Source: Candidatus Bathyarchaeota archaeon
GTDB lineage: Archaea; Thermoproteota; Bathyarchaeia; 40CM-2-53-6; FEN-987
Length of the DNA: 14,284 bases
Assembly: GCA_003152955.1 (NCBI GenBank)
Contig: PMBQ01000406.1
Location: 1 to 14,284, forward strand
Direction of reading: 5' to 3'
A program made the position numbers and the translations under genes. The notes under the pieces are model-generated. The model saw only the letters and a program-made list of their open reading frames with translations. It was not told the DNA's origin and searched no databases. Shown piece after piece: positions 5,563 to 13,047 of this stretch. Position 1 is the first letter of the stretch, and the number at the start of each line of letters is the position of its first letter.

Positions 5563-6633
5563 TCACTTTTGGTGTATGAATTCTTCAACCATTCGTCTGG
5601 CTACGTCATCCGGGTACTGTTCAGGGGGAGATTTCATGAAGTATGCCGAGGGTGCTTTCAAGGCGCCACTTATGCCTCTATCTAGGGCCAGTTTTGCGCA
5701 TCTTATTGCATCGATAACCACGCCTGCGCTGTTGGGTGAATCCCACACTTCGAGCTTACACTCCAGATTCAATGGAATATTCCCGAACGTTGTTCCCTCC
5801 AAGCGTATGTACGCCCACTTTCTATCCAATAGCCACGGGACGTAGTCGCTTGGCCCAATGTGGACGTTGTCGGGGTCCATCTTGTAGTCGAGAACGGATG
5901 TCACAGCGCCCGTCTTCGAAATTTTCTTGCTCTCCAACCTCTCTCGTTCAAGCATGTTCAGAAAGTCTGTATTTCCGCCTACATTTAGTTGCATGGTGCG
6001 GTCGAGCCTTACCCCTCTTTCTCTGAAAAGCTGTGTGAGTACTCTATGGACTATGGTAGCACCTACCTGCGATTTGATATCGTCCCCAATGATCGGCAGA
6101 CCGCGCTTTTCGAAAATCTCTTGCCATCGCTTTTCCCGAGCGATGAAGACCGGGATACAGTTTACGACCGCGCATCCTGCGGTCAGGGCTTGCTCTATGT
6201 ACCATTTGGTCGCAGATTCGCTTCCTACGGGAAGGTAGTTCAGAATGATATCTGTCTTTGTCTCCTTGAGCACGTGCGCTACGTCGACGGTGTGTGAGGG
6301 GTGCTTCTCGATGACCTTGCTCAAGTATTTTCCCAGGCCGTCATGTGTCATGCCTCTTTGAACTTCGACTCCGAGCTTGGGCACGTTGCTGATCTTTATG
6401 GTGTTGTTTGGTTTGCTGAAGATCGCGTCGGAGAGATCCTTGCCTACCTTATTCTTGTCGATTTCGAACGCGGCGGAGAAAGTCACGTCGCGGATGTGGT
6501 AGCCGCCTAGGTTCGCGTGCATTAGGCCTGGTATGAATTCGTCTTCTTTCGCATTCTTGTAGAACTCCACTCCTTGGACTAGTGAGGACGCACAGTTCCC
6601 CACGCCTACGATGGCAACGCGTATCTTGGCCGT
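5563..6633 (-). CDS. Inositol-1-phosphate synthase (probable ACG start)
   Basis: It converts glucose 6-phosphate to L-myo-inositol 1-phosphate with bound NAD, feeding inositol phospholipids or compatible solutes. Motifs from the ACG start: Rossmann loop [10 protein letters not shown] (8-17), [64 protein letters not shown], and [12 protein letters not shown] followed by [17 protein letters not shown]. No ATG, GTG or TTG exists upstream of the Rossmann loop before the in-frame stop. The first standard codon, GTG at 6603, would delete the first glycine of the NAD loop. GGAGGT at 6646-6641 lies seven bases before ACG at 6633, which begins (M)AKIRVAIVG, the expected family start. The protein is 356 residues, normal for the archaeal type, and otherwise intact. 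Confidence 0.93.
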   Translation of the reverse strand, partial: TAKIRVAIVGVGNCASSLVQGVEFYKNAKEDEFIPGLMHANLGGYHIRDVTFSAAFEIDKNKVGKDLSDAIFSKPNNTIKISNVPKLGVEVQRGMTHDGLGKYLSKVIEKHPSHTVDVAHVLKETKTDIILNYLPVGSESATKWYIEQALTAGCAVVNCIPVFIAREKRWQEIFEKRGLPIIGDDIKSQVGATIVHRVLTQLFRERGVRLDRTMQLNVGGNTDFLNMLERERLESKKISKTGAVTSVLDYKMDPDNVHIGPSDYVPWLLDRKWAYIRLEGTTFGNIPLNLECKLEVWDSPNSAGVVIDAIRCAKLALDRGISGALKAPSAYFMKSPPEQYPDDVARRMVEEFIHQK

Positions 6634-6640
6634 CTTGGCT

Positions 6641-6646
6641 ACCTCC
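6641..6646 (-). promoter_or_regulatory. Ribosome binding site setting the ACG start
   Basis: A perfect GGAGGT on the minus strand, separated by seven bases from ACG at 6633-6631. It is 37 bases from GTG at 6603, too far to serve that codon. This is the main argument for the ACG start. Confidence 0.65.
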
Positions 6647-6684
6647 GATCTTGCAGTATAGTTCGCAAGCTTGCTGTTCCCTTA

Positions 6685-6692
6685 TGTAAAAA
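6685..6692 (-). promoter_or_regulatory. TATA-like box of inositol-1-phosphate synthase
   Basis: TTTTTACA on the minus strand, identical to the tRNA-Met box. A start about 25 bases downstream (near 6660) gives a short leader holding GGAGGT and places the ACG within the transcript. Confidence 0.5.
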
Positions 6693-6760
6693 GCTACTTC
6701 GGGAAGTGGTTCCGCAGTCAAATCGGGGTGAAAGTTGTCGCGGTTCGTTGTGTGAAGTGA

Positions 6761-7399
6761 TTACGTTCGCGTGGGCAAAACATGACGCCTGGCATATTGG
6801 CGGATGTCAGTCGAAAGAGAGGAACACGAAGTAGTTTCCGCACAAGCTTGAGGTGGTCGTCTTACGCCTCGAGCCGACTGGGCCAAGCTCTTGTCGGCGT
6901 TGATTTGGGTAGTCGCAGAAACCTGCTTCTGCTGGTCGCTCGCAGTTGTCATAGTCTTTGTCATCAAGAGATACACTACGTATCCCACCATTAACGCGAC
7001 GAACTGACCAGCGAATGCCGATAGAGTTGCGAGGGAGCTAGACACTCCTAGTTTTGCGATCGGCAGGGTCAACGACAACCAAAGACCTGTAATGACAATG
7101 TATGCAAGGGAGCCTGCCAAGGTGCTACGCTTTCGCATATAGTAAATTGCCAGTAACCCGACAAATGAGAATATTGGCGATAACATCGAAATGGGTCTCG
7201 CTTGAAGGCTCAGGTTCGCGATGAACTGACCCAGCGTTAGGCCAAGTAGGGCTGGCATTCCGAATAGGGCGACGAATGGGCTGGCCATTTCCAATATCTT
7301 CACTTGGTACGCAGGAAGGGAAATCGTTGGAAGGCCAAGTGTTCCAGCTACGTAAATGGCGGCGAAAATGACGAATGTGCCAAAGTCTCCCAGTTTCAA
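6761..7399 (-). CDS. QueT-like ECF transporter S component
   Basis: An integral membrane protein of about 212 residues with roughly six hydrophobic segments. The segment LPAYQVKILEMASPFVALFG followed by GLTLGQFIANL matches the QueT family hallmark (Q-F-R-x-x-E-A near the first helices, then G-L-x-x-G-x-x-x-A-N). QueT proteins are substrate-binding S components of energy-coupling-factor importers, linked in bacteria to queuosine precursors. In an archaeon the ligand could be a preQ0-type base or something else. No EcfA ATPase or EcfT is nearby, so it would share a module encoded elsewhere. The frame is open to 7468, but TTG at 7399, overlapping the stop of the cox3 remnant, is preferred because membrane segment 1 begins just after it; GTG at 7423 is possible. 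The ~45-residue C-terminal tail is polar and unusual. Confidence 0.7.
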   Translation of the reverse strand: MKLGDFGTFVIFAAIYVAGTLGLPTISLPAYQVKILEMASPFVALFGMPALLGLTLGQFIANLSLQARPISMLSPIFSFVGLLAIYYMRKRSTLAGSLAYIVITGLWLSLTLPIAKLGVSSSLATLSAFAGQFVALMVGYVVYLLMTKTMTTASDQQKQVSATTQINADKSLAQSARGVRRPPQACAETTSCSSLSTDIRQYARRHVLPTRT

Positions 7400-7936
7400 C
7401 CTAGAATTCGATTCCCTTGCCACAACAGAGCGAAGAGCAATAGCCAGACGATGTGTACGAAGTGCCAATATGTTGATGTTGCTCCAACAAAGCCATGATT
7501 CTTCGCGGAGTATTGGCCTATGAATGCACGTACGTCCACGAGAGCATATGCAATTACGCCTACGATAACGTGTGCGCCGTGAATTCCTGTTAGCAGAAAA
7601 AAGCTGGCTCCGAAGAAACAGCTTACGGGTGTGAGGATTCTGTTCGAGCAGTCGGAGCTACTTGTATTCGAACTGGAGGATTGGAAATAGGCTGCCGAGG
7701 ACCGTTGTTCCAATTAGTCCTGCTTTGGAAGCTCTGCGTCTCCCTTGTTTCAGCTGCCATATGGCCCATTCGATAAGAACGCCGCCTGAGATGAGAATCA
7801 ATGTTTGGATGCGTTGAATGAAATCATCATGGATCGGAGCTCTAATGGATGGCCAAATCGCGAAACGTACTCTGATAACGAACCGAAATCGTATTTTATT
7901 AGCCTCCGGTCCTTTCTCGCAAGACGCGAAAGCCAT
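7396..7936 (-). pseudogene. Heme-copper oxidase subunit III remnant (cox3)
   Basis: Two overlapping minus-strand frames together resemble oxidase subunit III. The first (to 7658) reads IQTLILISGGVLIEWAIWQL, KQGRRRASKAGLIG and FPILQFEYK, then stops. The second, one frame over, continues from about 7670 with GASFFLLTGIHGAHVIVGVI, then SAKNHGFVGATSTYWHFVHI and VVWLLLF-like WLLLFALLW, ending at 7396. These are the H-G-x-H-V and Y-W-H-F-V signatures of the last helices. The frameshift lies near 7660-7680. Upstream of about residue QTLIL the sequence degenerates (frame-mixed LSEY, RFAIWPS), and the N-terminal helix with its SE motif is not readable. The gene would overlap the divergent gene at 7936. 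It is convincingly a broken gene. Confidence 0.85.
7892..7899 (+). promoter_or_regulatory. TATA-like box of the 7936 gene
   Basis: TATTTTAT lies 37-44 bases before the TTG at 7936, predicting a start near 7922-7926 and a very short leader. It lies inside the decayed N-terminal part of the cox3 remnant. Confidence 0.4.
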
Positions 7937-8562
7937 TGGTCCAGCGCAGGCTCTATGAGATTATTGGAATTGCTTGCGGCCTCGCCCTGCTAAATTTCGG
8001 TTTCACCCTGATGGCCACGGGGTTCCCTGGAACTCGTCAATTGACTTCCCAATTTCTCGGCGTGAATCTGCTCGTCGGGGGTTCGGTTGCTGTGTTCATC
8101 TCACTCTATTTCATGGTCAAGTCACCTATGCAAGTCACGCTCCCAATCCAACCTGTAGGGTCTGTGCCTTCGACTGTGCAAACTGTGTCGCCAGCAACGA
8201 GCGTCGCACCCGGCGAGGCAGCCAAACCAGTCTCGACCTCCGATCCTCAAATCCTGCAAGTGCGCATCAACGAGTTCACGCAATCAGGTTCCGGAGAGTA
8301 TGAACGACAACTCGCAGGTACAGTGTATGACATGTTCCGAATAGATCGGGATACAATCATTGTCTGGAGAGAGAACAGACAAGGGATACGCTCGCAATAC
8401 CTGGCCGGTCCATATGAACTGTCGAAGAAACTGGTGGAAGAATATGTAGCTCGCGGAGAAGAGTTGAGAATCGGACAACTAGCGGTATCCGTTGAGACTC
8501 TTCGTGATCTCATGCGCCTCCAGGAACCCGCCGCTGAGGGGCTCCAAACAGCGGCTAACTGA
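7936..8562 (+). CDS. Unknown membrane protein with cytoplasmic or external domain
   Basis: A 208-residue protein I cannot assign to a family. Two membrane segments open it (about 7-28, IIGIACGLALLNFGFTLMAT, and 37-60, FLGVNLLVGGSVAVFISLYF). A P/T/S/V-rich linker (about 66-105) follows. The C-terminal part is a charged, mixed domain (about 106-200) with YERQLAGTVYDMFRIDRDTI, GIRSQYLAGPYELSKKLVEE and RGEELRIGQLAVS. A TAG at 7900-7902 closes the frame upstream, and TTG at 7936 is the first usable codon. It is intact yet sits between two broken respiratory genes, cox3 (divergent) and ctaB (downstream, same strand). It may have been associated with them or have come in during their loss. Confidence 0.65.
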   Translation: MVQRRLYEIIGIACGLALLNFGFTLMATGFPGTRQLTSQFLGVNLLVGGSVAVFISLYFMVKSPMQVTLPIQPVGSVPSTVQTVSPATSVAPGEAAKPVSTSDPQILQVRINEFTQSGSGEYERQLAGTVYDMFRIDRDTIIVWRENRQGIRSQYLAGPYELSKKLVEEYVARGEELRIGQLAVSVETLRDLMRLQEPAAEGLQTAAN

Positions 8563-8642
8563 TTTATCGTGTCAACAAGGCCCTCAGTACCACTCTCAAA
8601 ACCGCAATCGCAGTCAACGCGAAGCACACGACAACAGCCTGC

Positions 8643-9055
8643 TCATTTGACGCGACCCTCCTTCTGGAACATTGTAATCGTAGGAGCAGCCGGTTGCTTC
8701 TCAGCCTTGGCAGGTTAGTCTGACGGAAGCGGTAACTGTGGAAGGATAGCTTGTTGCTGTGATGTTCCTTTGGACGCCAGGTCACTTTTGGGGAGTAGCA
8801 ATTGCCAAGTCGAAGGACTACACTAGTGCAGATGTCCCAATGCTACCTGTCGTTGAGGGCATACATCGTTCTAGCTTCTACGCTGCACTTTCGAACGTGC
8901 TTCTATTCCATTTCACTGTCGTCCTCTTCCTGCAGCTCTCTTAGTGGGACTTTATCTGCGGGAAGCGTCCTCAAACCCGCAAGCCTGACCATAGCCAGAA
9001 GTCGAAGTGGATTAGGCTGTCCTGGATCGCTCTACGGGGAAATTCCTGTCACTAG
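8643..9055 (+). pseudogene. Heme O synthase (protoheme farnesyltransferase) remnant
   Basis: Reading frames on the plus strand join into the middle and end of CtaB/CyoE. FWNIVIVGAAGCFSALAG (from about 8662) ends at TAG 8716-8718. In the next frame SLTEAVTVEG meets TAG 8747-8749, then [20 protein letters not shown] and [12 protein letters not shown] follow. This is the family hallmark (FLWTPPHFW, then DYxxAxVPMLPVV). A membrane-helix stretch ([11 protein letters not shown]) stops at 8942-8944. A later KWIRLSWIAL-like segment (about 9005-9036) resembles the C-terminal helix. One frameshift, an internal stop and a missing N-terminal half make it non-functional as read. CtaB converts heme B to heme O for terminal oxidases. 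The end overlaps the convergent ECF gene. Confidence 0.85.
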
Positions 9056-9667
9056 ATAGGTGCCGACGATCGCGGCTAGAATAATCGCGGCCACCACAAC
9101 AACAATGATCCCGGTTCTTAGATTCTGTCGTTTCGGCTTGAAGAACTCAACTTCTGGATAGGCCCTTAGAATCGATTGTGCCAGCATCAGGGCCACTATC
9201 GCTCCGATAGTCACTTGAATTGAGTTTATGGCCACAAGCTCTCCGAGTGCTGCTCCCATGCCTTTCAGAGGAGTTTCGACGAGGAAATAGCCGGCCAGCA
9301 TCGTAATGGCCCCAGAAACCACTCCCGCGAGTTTGCGAGGAAATCTTGTACTGTTGCCAATGAAACCGGCGAGAAATCCCTCAGTGCCTTTGATCAATAG
9401 AGTCAAGGGAGCGAAGTAGCCGTAGCCAAGCAATATGTCGGAAAGCGCTGATCCTACTCCGCCGGCGAACCCGCCGAGACTCGCTCCGAAGAGGAGCCCT
9501 GACAGCATGACCATTGAATCACCGAGGTTTAGATATCCGCCGGTCGCCGGGAACGGGATAAAGGATCCCGTGATCATCGTAACAACAGCAGTTACCGCAG
9601 TCATTACGGCGGTTAGTGCAATCTCGCGCGGTTTCGGAGTCTTCTTATCTGGCACGGGTTGCACCAA
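9032..9667 (-). CDS. ECF transporter S component (riboflavin/HMP-type family)
   Basis: A 211-residue membrane protein with about six hydrophobic segments. IPFPATGGYLNLGDSMVMLS followed by GLLFGASLGGFAGGVGSALS is characteristic of ECF S components with a G-Y-x-N-x-G-D element (the riboflavin- and hydroxymethylpyrimidine-type group). The helix DILLGYGYFAPLTLLIKGTE, then GFLAGFIG, supports this. Such proteins bind a vitamin or vitamin precursor in the membrane and are energised by a shared EcfA/EcfT module, which is not in this window. The substrate cannot be told from sequence alone. A single extra C-terminal helix (IIVVVVAAIILAAIVGTYLV) follows a basic linker. The start is TTG at 9667 or GTG at 9664; the frame is intact, with a CTTAAAG element about 41-47 bases upstream as a possible TATA box. 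Confidence 0.85.
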   Translation of the reverse strand: MVQPVPDKKTPKPREIALTAVMTAVTAVVTMITGSFIPFPATGGYLNLGDSMVMLSGLLFGASLGGFAGGVGSALSDILLGYGYFAPLTLLIKGTEGFLAGFIGNSTRFPRKLAGVVSGAITMLAGYFLVETPLKGMGAALGELVAINSIQVTIGAIVALMLAQSILRAYPEVEFFKPKRQNLRTGIIVVVVAAIILAAIVGTYLVTGISP

Positions 9668-9742
9668 CTCTTACACTTGTGCCTAATTCTCCCCTAAAGT
9701 ACCGACCTTTAAGGATTCGACCGGTTTCGCAGCGTTTCGCAT

Positions 9743-10414
9743 TTAGATTAACAGTTTTCCCATCCACGCCCCAAGGTCTCGCAGGGTTTCCTCGCGCACT
9801 TCATGTCCCATGGGGTACTCGTGATAATCGACATCGGCACCGGCAGCCTTCAGAAAATCTGCGGATTCACGACCAAACCTGATAGGGATGACTTCGTCAA
9901 ACTCGCCGTGGGATATGAAAATGGGCAGCTGAGTCAAATGTTGAACTTTGAATGGAAGGCCGGATTTGTTGGGAACGTAACCGCTGAGAGCGGTGATTCC
10001 TCGGAACGACTGGGGGTCTAGGAGTCCAGCAGCATAAGCCATCACGGTCCCCTGACTGAAACCTAGGAGAACGAGGCGTTCGGGATTCACCGGGTATGCC
10101 TCCTTAATCTCCCAGAGGAAGCGGCGGAGAACGTCAACGCTTGATTGGAACGTGTGGGTGTGCGGTACGCCTTCTTCACCTACCTCATACCAAGCGAAAC
10201 CGCCCATGTTGCCTCCCGGATTGAATTGCAACGGCGCACGAGGCGAAACGAGGAGTACATTATTCAATCCGAGAGATTCGACTAGGGGCAATAGGTCGTA
10301 TTCGTCAGTTCCGCGCCCATGAAGAGTCACAATGGTTGGATAATTACCTGCGGTTGTCGAGGGATAGAAAACGAGATGTTCGAGCGACGCCTTCACAGAT
10401 TCCTTTTGCTTCAC
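9743..10414 (-). CDS. Phospholipase/carboxylesterase-type alpha/beta hydrolase
   Basis: A 223-residue soluble enzyme of the Abhydrolase_2 family (esterases with small acyl substrates; no signal peptide seen). Visible landmarks are the oxyanion region LHGRGTDEYDLLPL (31-44), SPRAPL (57-62), the nucleophile elbow GFSQG (118-122, S120), HGEFDEVIP (169-177, D173) and PMGHEV (201-206, H204). Together these give a full Ser-Asp-His triad. The physiological substrate is unknown. It begins with GTG at 10414, preceded closely by GAGGT, and lies 76 bases upstream of the ECF S-component gene in the same direction. The two might share a transcript, although a TATA-like element stands between them. Confidence 0.92.
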   Translation of the reverse strand: MKQKESVKASLEHLVFYPSTTAGNYPTIVTLHGRGTDEYDLLPLVESLGLNNVLLVSPRAPLQFNPGGNMGGFAWYEVGEEGVPHTHTFQSSVDVLRRFLWEIKEAYPVNPERLVLLGFSQGTVMAYAAGLLDPQSFRGITALSGYVPNKSGLPFKVQHLTQLPIFISHGEFDEVIPIRFGRESADFLKAAGADVDYHEYPMGHEVREETLRDLGAWMGKLLI

Positions 10415-10539
10415 GTGACCTCGCCTCAGTGATTTTCCGGTTGGTTTAGGCTTATGTGCCTGTGCGAATCATATGGTTTTGCTTGCTCGGTTGTTAATCT
10501 GAGATGAATCGGAAGGTCACGCGCTTGTCGTACCCCAGC

Positions 10540-10545
10540 TTTTTT
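10540..10545 (+). other. T6 tract in the 10415-10623 intergenic region
   Basis: The 209-base divergent gap between the esterase gene and the small Cys-rich gene holds this T run and two copies of TTTCAATT (10573-10580 and 10601-10608), 28 bases apart. I see no RNA gene or clear TATA box. Confidence 0.25.
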
Positions 10546-10623
10546 GAGGGTTGTTAGGAGCAGAACCGAAAGGTTTCAATTACAGTTGCGGGCAGTGTCG
10601 ATTTCAATTGTGAAGTATCAGTA

Positions 10624-10818
10624 ATGAGTCAGAAAACCACGCATGTTAAACTTAGATGTTTGGAATGTAAGGCGAAGTTCGACAGCAAGTATGATGCTTT
10701 CGACACGTCGGTTATAACAAATGTGGGGCAGGTCCTTGAGAACTTCATCTTCTGCCAGAAAATCGGGAGGCGGGGATGCGGGAAAAGAGTTTCAGTAGTT
10801 GTGGTCGACATTAGGTGA
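10624..10818 (+). CDS. Small Cys-rich protein, possible zinc ribbon
   Basis: A 64-residue protein with C12-x2-C15 near the N-terminus (RCLECKAKF) and C44...C52 near the end (FCQKIGRRGCGKRV), ending in a hydrophobic strand (VSVVVVDI). Four cysteines in two pairs suggest a bound metal, though the second pair has an atypical seven-residue spacing. I do not recognise the family. The start is ATG at 10624 with no strong ribosome binding site. The two TTTCAATT repeats lie 16-51 bases upstream. Confidence 0.55.
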   Translation: MSQKTTHVKLRCLECKAKFDSKYDAFDTSVITNVGQVLENFIFCQKIGRRGCGKRVSVVVVDIR

Positions 10819-11077
10819 ATATTGCCCGACAGTTGATGCGGCTAGGCCCCTAACCATCACCCTAATCTTCCCGATACCGCATCTAGCTACTTCGACAGAC
10901 GGTTTCTTACAATCCAATCTAACAGATCAAACAGACGAAGACTTGACTTTCAAAGTTTTTCTTCATAGCTGCCTTCCAATTCAGATCATTGGCTACTTCT
11001 AAGCAGCCGTCATGACCATAGGAAAAGCCTTAGTGGCGATCTGAAGCCTAGCAGTGTTTGTGCGGTAAGGTGCTAGA

Positions 11078-11974
11078 GTGTTGCGACTCCGAGCGCCGAG
11101 TGCAGTTTTTGCAGCGTTATGTTTCATTTGGGGGTCAACTTGGCTAGCCATAAAGATTGGGCTTGGGTATTTTCCACCATTCTTTTTTGCAGGGATTCGC
11201 TTTGCGACGGCAACTCTATGCCTCTTGATTGTCACGAAATTGCTACGTGCGCATGTGCCTAGAGATCGCTCGTCGTGGATGATTATGGTGTTTCTAGGGA
11301 TTTTTCAAATTGGTCTCCCCTACGGCTTGGTCTTCTGGGCTGAACAATATGTTTCATCGGGCCTCGCAGCTGTACTCTTCGCCACGATGCCGTTCTTTGT
11401 TGTACTCTTTGCACACTTCTTAGTAGATGAGAAGCTCACAAGATTGAAGGTGATTGGTATGGGCGCTTCGTTTGTAGGATTGGTTCTGATTTTCTGGAGG
11501 GACATGGTAGTCACCCAGGGATTGATCGGGAACACTCCCATGTACGGTGGTCTGGCGGTAGTTGGGAGTGCAGTTTCAGGTGCGTTGGCGAGTGTTGTGG
11601 GTAAGCAACACGCAGAGAGGATTGACCCCGCTGCGAACGTTCTCGTTCAATCACTTATCGGGACCATTGCGTTGATGTCAATCGGACTTGTCACGCAAGA
11701 GAGTGCTGTATTCAACTTTACGCTCGTCTCAGTACTCGCAGTATTGTACCTCGGCATCGTAGGCTCTGCTCTGGCGTTTGTTGGCATGTACTGGCTTCTT
11801 GCAAAAACTACCGCGACGAACGTGTCTTTGATCACTTTCATCACTCCGATACTTGCACTGGTACTGGGGTGGGTGGTTCTGAAGGAAGTTCCTGACCCAA
11901 ACGTTGGAGGGGGTGCAATGCTTATCCTCGTTGGAATCTATCTAACGATAAAACCCGTTGGTCGGTATTTCTAA
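11078..11974 (+). CDS. EamA/DMT-family transporter
   Basis: A 298-residue integral membrane protein with ten predicted helices in two EamA repeats, each about 140 residues (roughly 7-140 and 155-293). The N-terminal helix AALCFIWGSTWLAIKIGL and RFATATL are typical of drug/metabolite transporters. The second repeat includes YLGIVGSALAFVGMYWLLAK, ISLITF-like SLITFITPILALVLGWVVL and the end KEVPDPNVGGGAMLILVGIY. Proteins of this group export amino acids or other metabolites; the substrate is not predictable here. It begins with GTG at 11078, preceded by AAGGTG with a short gap. It is convergent with the DUF192 gene, with only a few bases between the stops, and the frame is intact. Confidence 0.93.
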   Translation: MLRLRAPSAVFAALCFIWGSTWLAIKIGLGYFPPFFFAGIRFATATLCLLIVTKLLRAHVPRDRSSWMIMVFLGIFQIGLPYGLVFWAEQYVSSGLAAVLFATMPFFVVLFAHFLVDEKLTRLKVIGMGASFVGLVLIFWRDMVVTQGLIGNTPMYGGLAVVGSAVSGALASVVGKQHAERIDPAANVLVQSLIGTIALMSIGLVTQESAVFNFTLVSVLAVLYLGIVGSALAFVGMYWLLAKTTATNVSLITFITPILALVLGWVVLKEVPDPNVGGGAMLILVGIYLTIKPVGRYF

Positions 11975-11978
11975 CCCT

Positions 11979-12431
11979 TCAACTATCCAACTGGAATGTG
12001 TCTCCCAGACCAATATTGTGATTTTGCGCAAACCCTGCGTTTACCTCGAGAACGTACATCGCTTTGACGGGCGGTGTATAAATTGGACAGTCTTGGGGAG
12101 TGCAAGGAGGAAGGCGCTGCTCTATGTATGCCACATGTCTTTGTGAATCAAACCAAATAATGTCCAACGAGAACCTCATGCCTTTCATCCAGAAACCCCA
12201 GTTTGCTTCGCTATCGAATACAAACAGCATTCCATGATCACTATCCATTGAGTCACGATCCGACAGCCCTTTCTGTTGATCAGCAGTTGATTTGGCAATT
12301 TCCACGCTCAATGTCACCCCTCCCAGCTGAAGTTGAACCGAGTTGGACGAGGACGGTTTGAGAAGGACATAGCCACCGTACAGTGTGCCGACGATGAGAA
12401 ACAAGAAAATAGCAGCGAGCAGCTTATTCAA
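11979..12431 (-). CDS. Membrane-anchored DUF192 protein
   Basis: A 150-residue protein with an N-terminal hydrophobic anchor or signal (4-26, LLAAIFLFLIVGTLYGGYVL) and a DUF192 domain on the outer side (about 33-150). Family landmarks are QKGLSDRDSM, HGMLFVFD, FWMKGMRFSLDIIWFD and AMYVLEVNAGF. The domain is widespread in archaea and bacteria; its function is unknown. The start is TTG at 12431, supported by GGAG nine bases upstream (GGAGacttgagatTTG). The FUN14 gene ends 61 bases upstream in the same direction, so both may be on one transcript. Confidence 0.9.
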   Translation of the reverse strand: MNKLLAAIFLFLIVGTLYGGYVLLKPSSSNSVQLQLGGVTLSVEIAKSTADQQKGLSDRDSMDSDHGMLFVFDSEANWGFWMKGMRFSLDIIWFDSQRHVAYIEQRLPPCTPQDCPIYTPPVKAMYVLEVNAGFAQNHNIGLGDTFQLDS

Positions 12432-12492
12432 ATCTCAAGTCTCCAAAACACGATAATGATCTGTCACCTCTTGCTGGAGGCGCACTTTGAAA

Positions 12493-12831
12493 TTAGCCTT
12501 TCTTAGCGCCCAGATAGAAACCTAGTCCGAAACTTCCACCCATTGGAACAATCTGAGCGGCCAATGCCAGTGAACCGACAAGTGCGGAAATTGCCCCGCC
12601 CATGTTGTTTTCCATTGCCGACGTGAAGGCGTTAAAGTTGATCGTGATCACCCCGATCGATGCTAACCATGTCAGACCAAGCATAAACAATCCCGCTATG
12701 AGCGCTGCGATTTTCAAGAGTATCGCGGCGACCTTTCTTAGACCGTAGCCCAGCAGAAATCCGAGCGTACCTCCGAAGCCGATTTGAGTAGCGAGCAGGG
12801 TCGCCCACCCGGAGTTATCCAAAGCGCACAC
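12493..12831 (-). CDS. FUN14-family membrane protein
   Basis: A small membrane protein of about 112 residues. The core GFGGTLGFLLGYGLRKVAAI, then IAGLFMLGLTWLASIGVITI and NFNAF, matches the FUN14 domain (G-F-x-x-G-Y-x-x-K-K, then a helix and G-x-I-x-I-N). A last hydrophobic segment (ALVGSLALAAQIVPMGGSFG) ends in LGFYLGAKKG. The archaeal proteins are of unknown function; eukaryotic relatives sit in the outer mitochondrial membrane. The frame is open to TTG at 12930, but a TATA-like box at 12883-12890 would lie inside that longer form, so GTG at 12831 (or TTG at 12822) is preferred. Confidence 0.8.
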   Translation of the reverse strand: MCALDNSGWATLLATQIGFGGTLGFLLGYGLRKVAAILLKIAALIAGLFMLGLTWLASIGVITINFNAFTSAMENNMGGAISALVGSLALAAQIVPMGGSFGLGFYLGAKKG

Positions 12832-12882
12832 GCAACAATACGCGCTCCATTGTGCGGCATTAAAGATTCGACAAGACAGGTA

Positions 12883-12890
12883 GCATAAAG
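12883..12890 (-). promoter_or_regulatory. TATA-like box of the FUN14 gene
   Basis: CTTTATGC on the minus strand, about 52-60 bases before GTG at 12831. It predicts a start near 12860 and excludes the longest possible N-terminus. Confidence 0.4.
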
Positions 12891-13047
12891 TGGGCGAATG
12901 GGTTTTCGAATTGAACATACCCATCGACAAATAGGCGCCTCCTCTCTTCTTACGGCCTTTTATGCGGGACAGAACTAGACGGCTCAGTCGACCTCTTAGT
13001 GGTTCAAAGACTCACCCGACGTCAAGGTATTCTCAGAAGTCGCTGCG

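Noticed and set aside
7396..9055. Assembly or sequencing error as the cause of the cox3 and ctaB breaks
   Set aside because: It cannot be excluded for single shifts. But both genes also lack N-terminal halves and ctaB has an added stop, while nearby long genes are error-free, so decay is the better reading.
10799..11002. Plus-strand 67-codon frame between the Cys-rich gene and the EamA gene
   Set aside because: Atypical composition, overlaps the end of the Cys-rich gene, and lacks a ribosome binding site; the 10819-11077 gap shows nothing else I can name.
12493..12930. Longest N-terminus of the FUN14 protein (start at 12930)
   Set aside because: The first ~33 residues are Cys/Ser-rich and unlike the family, and a TATA-like box lies inside them.
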